From Bordetella avium (lineage in GTDB: Bacteria > Pseudomonadota > Gammaproteobacteria > Burkholderiales > Burkholderiaceae_B), in NCBI RefSeq assembly GCF_034424645.1, contig NZ_CP139969.1, positions 1,798,001-1,862,000 on the forward strand: a stretch of 64,000 bases of DNA. Direction: 5' to 3'. Positions 56,841-64,000 of the stretch are shown in pieces. Numbering within the stretch: the first letter of the stretch is position 1; each line of letters starts with the position of its first letter. The position numbers and the translations under genes are program-made. The notes beneath the pieces were generated by a model. It had not been told where the DNA came from, searched no databases, and was given only the letters and a program-made list of their open reading frames with translations.

Positions 56841-59800
56841 TCAGGCACGCGACGCCAACCACGCCTGAAGTTCGGCCTCCAGTTGCCGCATCGCCTCGAC
56901 CAGGGCCTGCACGGCTTGTGCGTTATCTGTCTGGCCACCGCGGGCGTCGGCTTCCAGGGCGACGGCCAGATCGGCGGTTTGCGTGGCGGCCACCACGCGC
57001 GCGCCGCCTGCGATGCGGTGCGCCAGATCCGCGACGGCCTCGGGATCGTCGATGGATTGCAGCAGATGTTCGGCATCCTCGCGATTGGTATTGATGAGCG
57101 TCTCGACGAGGTTGCGTATCATGACCGCGTCTCCCTGTGTGAGGTCAAGCAAGCCTTGCGGCTGAAAGGTCACGGGAGAGGACGGGGATGTTTGCTGCAT
57201 TGGGGCGGAGGTCTTGGCGAGGGCGATCGGAAGCAAATGCTTGCTCAGTGCGTCGATATCCAACGGTTTGAACAGGCAGCCGTCCATGCCTGCGGCCTCG
57301 CATCGGGCGAATTCTTCAGCCTGTGCAGAGGCCGTGATGGCATAGATGGGCGTGCGCGGACGGGACTCTTCCGTTTCGATGCGACGGATCTCACGCGCCA
57401 AGGCATAGCCGCTCATCCCAGGCATGTTGCAGTCAGTGAGGATGACGTCGAAATCATGTTGCCGCCACAGCGCCAGCCCTTTCGGACCGTCGGCGGCCTC
57501 CTGGGCATCGTGGCCGATAAAGGCCAGTTGCTGGCACATCAACAGGCGGTTAGGCGGGTGGTCGTCGATCACGAGCACATTCAGGCGTGCCGGTGTGGTG
57601 GCGGGCTCGGTCTCGGGACTGGCGGTTTCTTCGACGGCAGTGGTGATGTCGGCATTGAGAAGCACGTCGATGCGGGTGCCTTTGCCAGGAATGCTGCTCA
57701 GATCGAAGTGGCCGCCCATGGCCTCAATGAGGCGACGGCTGATCACCAGGCCCAGGCCGGTACCTGCCGCGCGCGCGGCCTTGGCCTGATCATGCACCTG
57801 AGTAAAAGGTTCAAACAGGCGCTGGCGGTCGGCCGAGCTGATCCCGGGGCCGCTGTCGTCCACGGCGAGCTCGATTTTCGCCCGGCCGTCCTCTTCCGTC
57901 CTTACCTTCAGACTGACGATCACCCCGCCGACCTCGGTGAATTTCAAGGCATTACTGACAAGATTGGAGATCACCTGTTTCAGGCGGGTAGCGTCCAGCA
58001 AGACATGTGGCGGATGAGGCGGATCGATCTGCAAGGTCAGCGATAGACCATGCTGGCGGGCCAGTCCCTGGAACACATTGATGATCCCATCAAGCAGTTT
58101 GCGCAGATCGGTGGGGTGAGGCGAAAGCTCCAGGCGGTCTGCCTCGATCTTGGAAATATCGAGAATATCGCCGATCAGGTCGAGCAGGGAGCGGGCAGAG
58201 TCGTAAGTGATCTGTAGGGCGCTGCGATCCGTGGCCTGATCCGCAGGCCGGCGCAGTTCCAGTTCCAACATGCCGATGATGGCATTCATCGGAGTACGGA
58301 TTTCGTGGCTCATGGTGGCCAGGAAGGTGGATTTGGCGCGGTTGGCGGCGTCAGCTTCTTCCTTGGCTTCATGCAGATCGCGCAGTAAGCGGATGCGCTC
58401 GGTGAGGTCGGTCCAGCCCCCGATCAGGCCTTTGACGCGACCGAGCGAGTCGCTGTAGGGCAGCAACCAATGATAGATATAGCGCTTTTCTCCATGCAGC
58501 GTGACCTCAATATCCTGGAATACGGCGCCGCTGTTGTGCTGCATGGCGTCCAGATATTGCTGGTGGACGGTTTTTGCCTGCTCCGGGTCTTCCAGGCCGA
58601 TCGGCGAGTCGATCAGGGTGCGCCCTTGCACCGCATCACGCGTGACGTCAAAGGTCTCGAGGTAGCTGCGGTTGCAGGTCACCATACGCCCCTCCCGATC
58701 ACGCACGAATACGGGGTTGGGGATACCGTCGATCAGCACGCGCATGAAGGCTAGCTGATCGCTCAAGGCGCGTTCCGCCGCTCGCCGTTTGCCTATCTGG
58801 CGACGCAAATAGTAAATCCAGGCCAGGAAAATCAAGGAAGAAATAATGCCGGCGCCAATCAGCAGATAGATCTCGCCACGATAGGCATACCAGGTGTTGA
58901 TATCGGGCGCAGTCTCCATACGCCAGCGATTCAAGAGATAAATCTGGTCGTCGGCTGGCAGGCTGGTGATGGCTTTGTCGATAATGCCGCGCAACTCGTC
59001 CTGATCGCGCGAGAACGCAAACGCCAGACGCACGGGCGGCGTGTTCAAGGCGGTGGCGATGGCCAGTTCATTGCGAAAATAGTTACTTAGATAGAAATTC
59101 GCTCCGATCTGCGTCTGTACTGCGTAATCGACCTTACCGTTCAGCACGGCAAGCAGGGCTTCATTGGGGCTGCCAACAAGCACGATCTCGCTTTGCGGAT
59201 AGTGTTTGCGCAGTGCCTCCAGGACGGGGCTGCTGCTGATGCTGGCAATTCGCATACCGGCCAGATCCGTATTGGCCGGCAAGTGGGCCGCATCGCGTCG
59301 GCCGACCAGTACAAATGCGGTCGTCAGGTAGGGCGAGCTGAAATCCAGCGTGTCTTCGCGCTCTTCGCTCCAGAACAGGCCAGCACTCATTTCGGCCGTG
59401 CCGTCCTTGAGTGCGGATTCCATTTCGGCGCTGGAATCAACACCGCGCAAATTGAAACGCAGGCCGGTTATCTGCCCAATCCGGCGCAACACATCAATCG
59501 ACATGCCGGAAAGTTCGGTGTCATTCCGGTTCTGCATCGAAAATGGCGGAAAAACATTGAGTGACACCACGGGGACTTCTTTGTGCCGTTGCAGCCAGCG
59601 TTTCTCCCTTTCGGTCAAGGCGGGCATGGGAGGAGGGAACAGGACTCCGCCAGGCAGGCCCCAGCGGTAGACCACGTTCTGACGCCAGATCTCCGGAATG
59701 CTTGCGATGGTCTGATTCAGGATCGCACGCAATGTCTTGCTGTTTGTCGACAGGGTGTAGGTATTGGCGCGAGTGCCCAGGTCGCTGTGGCGCTGGACCT

Positions 59801-60497
59801 GCAAATCGTTGAACACGCCAGCGGTGATGTAATAGGCGATCGCGAGCGGGTCGCCTATGTAGGCATCTGCCTGGCCATAGGCCACTGCGCTCAGCCCGAG
59901 CAGCGGGTTGGGGTAGGTTTGCCAGCGGAGTTGCGGCCCCTCATGCACCATGGCTGCAGGCTGAGAACGCGGATTGACGGCAATGAGCAGGCTGCCGAGA
60001 TCGGAAGGCAGGGGGGGCATTGAGCGCCGCACCGCCAGTACGGCGGGATTGCTGATATAAGGCCGGGTGTTGACGAAATGCTGCCCCATCAGGGCGGCGC
60101 CATCGACATCGTCGACGGCATCGATTTTCCCATCCGCCAGTGCGTGCAAAGCACTGTCCCGGTCCGGATAGATCATTACGACCGGGATAAGGCCGAGGCT
60201 ATAACTGATGAGTTTCAGGTAGTCGGCATTTATGCCGCGAAACCGGCCATCCTGAGTAAACTGGAATGGCGCATAATCCGGCGCAAAAATGCCTACGCGA
60301 AACTCGCGTTTCTCGGCAAGCCACTGCCAGTCCTCGTTATTGAGCGCAATGGTCAGTCTTGGGATTTCGGCTGCGGAACCCAAAGGGATCGGGGTTCCTG
60401 CCAAGGGTACGACGGCGAAAGCCGGAGAGCCGCAGAGCAGGGCAAAGAGGAATGCAAGCAGAAATGATGTCCGCCTCCAGCAGCTCTTTAAGCCCAC
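56841..60497 (-). CDS. bvgS: BvgS-like hybrid sensor histidine kinase
   Basis: A 1218-residue unorthodox sensor of the BvgS/EvgS family. In order: signal peptide (about 1-28), two Venus-flytrap periplasmic domains (about 48-290 and 300-540), membrane helix (543-563), PAS (about 583-700), kinase core with H731 ([12 protein letters not shown]), receiver with D1022 ([10 protein letters not shown]) and HPt with H1160 ([12 protein letters not shown]). B. pertussis BvgS (1238 residues) has the same layout and nearly the same positions, and the sensor linker and HPt read as very similar. Starts with GTG, 3 bases after the response regulator stop. Symbol by resemblance; strict orthology was not tested. 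Confidence 0.92.
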   Translation of the reverse strand: MGLKSCWRRTSFLLAFLFALLCGSPAFAVVPLAGTPIPLGSAAEIPRLTIALNNEDWQWLAEKREFRVGIFAPDYAPFQFTQDGRFRGINADYLKLISYSLGLIPVVMIYPDRDSALHALADGKIDAVDDVDGAALMGQHFVNTRPYISNPAVLAVRRSMPPLPSDLGSLLIAVNPRSQPAAMVHEGPQLRWQTYPNPLLGLSAVAYGQADAYIGDPLAIAYYITAGVFNDLQVQRHSDLGTRANTYTLSTNSKTLRAILNQTIASIPEIWRQNVVYRWGLPGGVLFPPPMPALTEREKRWLQRHKEVPVVSLNVFPPFSMQNRNDTELSGMSIDVLRRIGQITGLRFNLRGVDSSAEMESALKDGTAEMSAGLFWSEEREDTLDFSSPYLTTAFVLVGRRDAAHLPANTDLAGMRIASISSSPVLEALRKHYPQSEIVLVGSPNEALLAVLNGKVDYAVQTQIGANFYLSNYFRNELAIATALNTPPVRLAFAFSRDQDELRGIIDKAITSLPADDQIYLLNRWRMETAPDINTWYAYRGEIYLLIGAGIISSLIFLAWIYYLRRQIGKRRAAERALSDQLAFMRVLIDGIPNPVFVRDREGRMVTCNRSYLETFDVTRDAVQGRTLIDSPIGLEDPEQAKTVHQQYLDAMQHNSGAVFQDIEVTLHGEKRYIYHWLLPYSDSLGRVKGLIGGWTDLTERIRLLRDLHEAKEEADAANRAKSTFLATMSHEIRTPMNAIIGMLELELRRPADQATDRSALQITYDSARSLLDLIGDILDISKIEADRLELSPHPTDLRKLLDGIINVFQGLARQHGLSLTLQIDPPHPPHVLLDATRLKQVISNLVSNALKFTEVGGVIVSLKVRTEEDGRAKIELAVDDSGPGISSADRQRLFEPFTQVHDQAKAARAAGTGLGLVISRRLIEAMGGHFDLSSIPGKGTRIDVLLNADITTAVEETASPETEPATTPARLNVLVIDDHPPNRLLMCQQLAFIGHDAQEAADGPKGLALWRQHDFDVILTDCNMPGMSGYALAREIRRIETEESRPRTPIYAITASAQAEEFARCEAAGMDGCLFKPLDIDALSKHLLPIALAKTSAPMQQTSPSSPVTFQPQGLLDLTQGDAVMIRNLVETLINTNREDAEHLLQSIDDPEAVADLAHRIAGGARVVAATQTADLAVALEADARGGQTDNAQAVQALVEAMRQLEAELQAWLASRA

Positions 60498-60500
60498 GGT

Positions 60501-61124
60501 TTATCCCAGATTATTGCGTTTAGCCATGTCGATAAGCTCGACAAGCGTCGTGGCGTTCAGCTTTTGCAGCAAACGGGTTTTATAGGTGCTGATGGTCTTG
60601 TTGCTGAGAAACATGCTATCGGCGATATCTTTGTTGGTGAGGCCTTGCGCCAGAAGCTGCAAGACCGCCAACTCACGGTTGGATAAGGACGAAATCATCA
60701 TGGCGTCGTCCTGGCTTTCGACGCCACGGATCTCGGTGAGCGTGGTTTTAGGGAAGTAGGTATAACCCGCCACCACGGCCTTCGCGGCGTCTACCACTTC
60801 CTGGAGGTTGCCGTGTTTAGAGACAAAGCCGGCCGCACCGGCATTCAGGCATCGGCGTGCAAACAGGGCGGGTTGCTGACCGGTCAGTATCAATACATGC
60901 ATGGGTAGGCGCAGGCCTTGTAGACGAGTCAGCACCTCTAGGCCGTCCAGTTTGGGGATGCCGATGTCAAGGATGACGAGGTTGGGCAGCATCTCGCGCG
61001 CCATGCTGATGCCGTCCAGACCATTGTCAGTTTCGCCTACGACCTCGAAACCTTCCTTCTCCATCAATGCTTTTAGGGCAAAGCGGATGACGGGATGATC
61101 GTCAATAATCAGTAGCTTTTGCAT
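60501..61124 (-). CDS. bvgA: BvgA-like NarL-family response regulator
   Basis: A 207-residue response regulator: receiver with D53 (LVILDIGIPKLDG) and a LuxR/NarL-type helix-turn-helix (LTNKDIADSMFLSNKTISTYKTRLLQKLNA). The stretch around IGIPKLDGLEV and the C-terminus LVELIDMAKRNNL read like B. pertussis BvgA almost word for word. ATG at 61124 is preferred to a GTG 18 bases earlier. Partner of the sensor downstream. Confidence 0.93.
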   Translation of the reverse strand: MQKLLIIDDHPVIRFALKALMEKEGFEVVGETDNGLDGISMAREMLPNLVILDIGIPKLDGLEVLTRLQGLRLPMHVLILTGQQPALFARRCLNAGAAGFVSKHGNLQEVVDAAKAVVAGYTYFPKTTLTEIRGVESQDDAMMISSLSNRELAVLQLLAQGLTNKDIADSMFLSNKTISTYKTRLLQKLNATTLVELIDMAKRNNLG

Positions 61125-61550
61125 GGCGGTGCGCTGCCTCACAAATCTTCAGTTGTAATGATCGTTATTATGTTTGAAAAGATGTAGTCAGCCAGCGCGT
61201 ATTTCATTCAAGGCATCCATCGCATCGAAAGAAAGACAACAAGAATGGCGCGGTTTATATGACAATGCCGCAGTTTTAGTGTGTTTAAAACTACATGTTG
61301 CAAAAATTTCCTCTACGGTGCGACCATTAAAAATCAGACCTAATAGGCTATGCCCTAGGGCATCGTTTCAACCTCAGACTAGCCGCGTTCTTCCTGTCTC
61401 ACCTCGCGAGCCTGACCGACAAAGCATGACAAGCGGCGCTTGACGAGCCTGCCGGGCAAGATAAAGCGCAATATCGAATAGGACGATAAAACTCAGCTTG
61501 ACCGAAAGCCGCTTGCGTCGAGGGCCGCACGGGCAGGGGTGAGCGCCTGA
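61125..61550. other. 426-base spacer upstream of the BvgA-like gene
   Basis: No coding frame stands out and it is AT-richer than its surroundings. It holds a 14-bp perfect palindrome ATGCCCTAGGGCAT (61350-61363), a 7-7-7 repeat AGTTTTA-N7-TAAAACT (61272-61292) and a TTTCCTC element resembling a BvgA heptad. This is where an own promoter for the BvgAS-like pair would lie, so the pair is probably not only read through from the EAL gene. Confidence 0.5.
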
Positions 61551-62750
61551 TCAGGTATTTGCCACCATGGGGTTGAACAACCAGGTTTCATACTCGTCGC
61601 CAGACATTGGGCGTGCATACCAATAGCCTTGACCCAGTGCACAACGCATATCCAATAGCGCGTTGCGCTGGTCGGCGGTTTCAATGCCTTCTGCGACCAC
61701 GGTGATACCCAGGCTTTCAGCTAGGGAAAGTGTGGCTGCAATGACGCTTTCACTGCGGGCATCGCCTGGCAGTCGCCGCACGAATGAGGCGTCAATCTTG
61801 AGTTGATTGAACGGCAGATTGCACAATCTTTCCATAGAGGAGAACCCTGTGCCGAAGTCGTCGATCGATACGGTGCAACCCAATAGGCGAAGACGAACCA
61901 GGGTCTCCAGTGTGGCGGCCTGCACGGACAGCAGGCCGGTTTCCGTCACCTCTAAGGTGAGAGCCGTGGCTGGCAGGGCATACCGCTCGAGGGCGGCGAT
62001 CAGGTCATTTAGGAGCTGGGCGTTACCCAACTGGCATGTTTCGACGTTGAGGGCGAGGCTTGCACCCCGGCCGGTGAGTGCCGAACGTGCGGTCTGCGCC
62101 ATCGCCTGGTCGGCCAGGGCGAGTGTCAGACGGTCAATTTCGTTGCAGTCTTTGATGGCCTCGATGAAGTAGGAGGGCGGCAAAAGGCCAAGTATGGGGT
62201 GGTTCCAGCGCGCCAGAATTTCGGCCCCGGCCGGTTGCAGCGTGCGGACATCGAACTTGGGCTGATAGTAAGGAATGAATTCGCCACGATCGAGTCCGGC
62301 ACGAATGGCCTCAGGGCTGGGCGGCTCTGGCGCGGAGCTTGCCTTATTGCCTGCGGGTTGCGCGGAATCGCTTTCGTAGCGGCGCAGCAAGGATTCCAGC
62401 CGGCTCAGTTTGAGCGGTTTTCCGAGATCGCCCAACACCTGAAGGCCCGACAGGCTGGCCATATGCAGAATGGCAGCAGTCAGGTCGCTGGAGACATCGC
62501 TGCTCAGGATGACGGACTTCACCAGCTTTCGCTGGCTGGCCTCTCGCAGGAACTGCGTGCCGTCCATGCCTGGGGTGCGCACGTCGCAGATGACAATGTC
62601 GGCAACGCCATGCTCCTCAAGCTGGCTGAGGGCATGGTTACCTTCCTGAGCTTGAATGATACGGGTGAACCCGAGCATTTCGAGGGCTCGAACAAGGACC
62701 AGACGTTGCACGGGATGGTCTTCGATGACGAGGACGGCCGGCTGTTTCAT
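61551..62750 (-). CDS. Receiver-EAL response regulator (cyclic-di-GMP phosphodiesterase)
   Basis: A 399-residue two-domain response regulator: receiver (about 1-125, D56 in VICDVRTPGMDG) and EAL domain (about 145-390). The EAL box reads EILARW rather than EALLRW, but the Glu is kept, as are NVE, EVTETGLL, DDFGTGFSS, KIDASF and VAEGIET, so it is probably an active c-di-GMP phosphodiesterase. Same architecture as RocR/SadR of Pseudomonas, which is also encoded beside a BvgS-like sensor and a NarL-type regulator. Confidence 0.92.
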   Translation of the reverse strand: MKQPAVLVIEDHPVQRLVLVRALEMLGFTRIIQAQEGNHALSQLEEHGVADIVICDVRTPGMDGTQFLREASQRKLVKSVILSSDVSSDLTAAILHMASLSGLQVLGDLGKPLKLSRLESLLRRYESDSAQPAGNKASSAPEPPSPEAIRAGLDRGEFIPYYQPKFDVRTLQPAGAEILARWNHPILGLLPPSYFIEAIKDCNEIDRLTLALADQAMAQTARSALTGRGASLALNVETCQLGNAQLLNDLIAALERYALPATALTLEVTETGLLSVQAATLETLVRLRLLGCTVSIDDFGTGFSSMERLCNLPFNQLKIDASFVRRLPGDARSESVIAATLSLAESLGITVVAEGIETADQRNALLDMRCALGQGYWYARPMSGDEYETWLFNPMVANT

Positions 62751-63369
62751 GCGGGGTCGTGAGAATCAGGGTTGACGCAAACGTTAAGGAGCGTATGAAG
62801 GATGGGAGGAGCAAGACCTGCGGCTAGCACGGGCTCCGCGCTGCAGGGGATGCAATTCTTGCAATTTATATCTTTTTTTATATCTGGTTGAACACAAATT
62901 TCCAAGATCATGCCCCGTATATTGTCGACAACGGGGCTTTGCCTCTGTGGAGGGGCCCTGCGCTGCCTTAACGATAATGTGTCTGCGATCACTCGAATCG
63001 GCAAAATATCGGGGCACGAGACGCGTTATTACCGCATTCGTCACCCTGAATCCCTCAAACTATCAGAACAATCTTTGGAGTCTATCGGCAATGCTGAAAT
63101 CCAAGGCAAGTCTGATTGTGACGACTGTTGCACACAAGCCGTGGCCCACGACGTTAACGGTGGTCGGCCCAACAACTTTAGGGTGGCGGCTTCGGCGTCG
63201 GTCGGTGCACCTGTCAAGCCATGTTGTCTGCCTGGACCGTTTTGGGCCTCGCCGAGCAGGCTGTAGAAACGAATCTGATAATATTCAGGTTCCTGTAAGA
63301 GCCTCGGGAAGCCCGTCGCCGCATAGCGCGATGTTTCCCCATTTATGACCGAAGAGCCTCCGTCTCGAT
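62751..63369. other. Divergent intergenic region, no recognised gene
   Basis: Between the EAL regulator and the TerC leader. Several short overlapping frames exist on both strands, but none has a recognisable product or convincing start. An AT-rich patch (about 62860-62895) and a probable promoter region are the only features. Confidence 0.5.
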
Positions 63370-63495
63370 GCGGCACTGTGCCGCGATACCTTGTCCGCCT
63401 GCGGACACCCGCTTTTTCTATTCAGCTGCTTGCTGCGCTGAATGTCCTTTCTATCAAAGGCCCATGGCTACGCCTGTCTGCGCGTGGCCATGGGC
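63370..63495 (+). promoter_or_regulatory. Structured leader of the TerC gene (four hairpins)
   Basis: Consecutive stems: GCGGC-ACTGT-GCCGC (63370-63384), TGTCCGC-CT-GCGGACA (63392-63407, then CCCGCTTTTT), ATTCAGC-N10-GCTGAAT (63420-63443) and a 14-bp stem with one G-U pair and an 8-nt loop (63460-63495) followed by GTTTCTATTT. The start codon is 21 bases on. TerC/Alx genes in other bacteria are often under RNA control, but I see no yybP-ykoY consensus, so the type is unknown. Confidence 0.5.
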
Positions 63496-63516
63496 GTTTC
63501 TATTTGAGGTTGGTTG

Positions 63517-64000
63517 ATGTTATTTGATTGGATGTCCGATCCTACCGCCTGGGTTGGGCTTGCCACACTGATCGTTCTGGAGATCGTGCTGGGCATCGAC
63601 AATCTTGTGTTCATCGCCATTTTGGCCGACAAGCTTCCCGCGCATCAGCGCAATCAGGCACGCATGCTGGGCCTGACGCTGGCGCTCGTGATGCGCCTGG
63701 GGTTGCTGGCCAGCATCGCCTGGGTCGTGACGCTGACCGCGCCCTTGTTCACGGTGTTGGGCGCGGAAATTTCTGGCCGCGATCTGATCCTGATTTTTGG
63801 CGGGCTCTTTCTGCTATTCAAAGGCACGATGGAATTGCATGAGCGCGTGGAAGGCCGATCGCATGTCAGCGGGGATCGCCAGCACTATGCGGTGTTTTGG
63901 CAGGTGATCGCGCAGATTGTGGTCTTGGATGCCGTGTTTTCGCTGGATTCGGTCATTACGGCCGTGGGCATGGTGCAGGATCTAAGCATCATGATGACGG
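63517..64000 (+). CDS. TerC family integral membrane protein (partial, runs off the window)
   Basis: The first 161 codons of a TerC/YoaE-type protein; the frame is open to the right edge. Hydrophobic helices and the family motifs [22 protein letters not shown] and the second [18 protein letters not shown] are clear. The conserved Asp residues in these helices suggest metal-ion (Mn) export, as shown for some TerC proteins. GAGG lies 7 bases before the ATG. The C-terminal half, perhaps with CBS domains, lies outside. Confidence 0.88.
   Translation, partial: MLFDWMSDPTAWVGLATLIVLEIVLGIDNLVFIAILADKLPAHQRNQARMLGLTLALVMRLGLLASIAWVVTLTAPLFTVLGAEISGRDLILIFGGLFLLFKGTMELHERVEGRSHVSGDRQHYAVFWQVIAQIVVLDAVFSLDSVITAVGMVQDLSIMMT

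Noticed and set aside
63041..63376. Minus-strand frame of 111 codons before the TerC gene
   Set aside because: No ribosome-binding site, no recognisable product and overlaps the hairpin leader; not supported as a gene.
63370..63495. yybP-ykoY manganese riboswitch upstream of the TerC gene
   Set aside because: The conserved GGGGAGUA-type core expected for that class is not present, so only an unspecified structured leader is reported.

Overview
The window reads as chromosomal DNA of a GC-rich betaproteobacterium of the Alcaligenaceae, most likely Bordetella or a close relative. The best evidence is a sensor kinase and response regulator (56841-61124) that match the Bordetella BvgS/BvgA layout domain by domain. 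The dense operons of ABC importers and LysR/GntR regulators also fit. I could not run searches, so the genus is an inference. No tRNA, rRNA, CRISPR array, insertion sequence or integrase was seen.

Layout. 1-5450: end of hemW, then glnA-ntrB-ntrC with a textbook sigma-54 promoter and NtrC site. 5545-8280: a LysR regulator divergent from two pirin genes. 8214-12956: an iron(III) importer (fbpABC type) on the minus strand, and ferredoxin-NADP reductase across a gap with two Fur-box candidates. 13549-17022: ridA, recG and oxyR (both redox cysteines visible). 16944-19543: a LysR regulator divergent from a methylmalonate-semialdehyde dehydrogenase. 19546-29973: a GntR regulator divergent from a nine-gene run that looks like one catabolic operon. 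It holds a ring-cleaving cupin dioxygenase broken by an in-frame TGA, an LVIVD-repeat protein, a RidA protein, a GST, a NitT/TauT-type importer, an aldehyde dehydrogenase, a GMC oxidoreductase and an unknown protein.

30040-38588: dps, a small hydrolase, an orphan livK, the ugpBAEC glycerol-3-phosphate importer behind a Pho-box-like promoter, proC and a VUT-family transporter. 39159-44011: a complete livKHMGF branched-chain amino acid importer closed by a 21-bp hairpin. 44067-54496: single genes and short pairs (racemase, GST, EamA exporter, DUF423, Hsp15, acetyltransferase, NlpA-type binding protein, alpha-hydroxy-acid oxidase, psd, a TPP enzyme and its GntR regulator).

54750-62750: a large membrane protein of the family labelled 'site-specific recombinase', then the BvgAS-like phosphorelay preceded by a receiver-EAL response regulator. 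That trio resembles Roc/Sad-type systems and is the most interesting regulatory locus here. 63517-64000: start of a TerC-family gene that runs off the window, behind a leader with four consecutive hairpins.

The recurring theme is nutrient uptake under matching global control: nitrogen (NtrC), iron (Fur), phosphate (PhoB) and oxidative stress (OxyR), each supported by sites or residues visible in the sequence.
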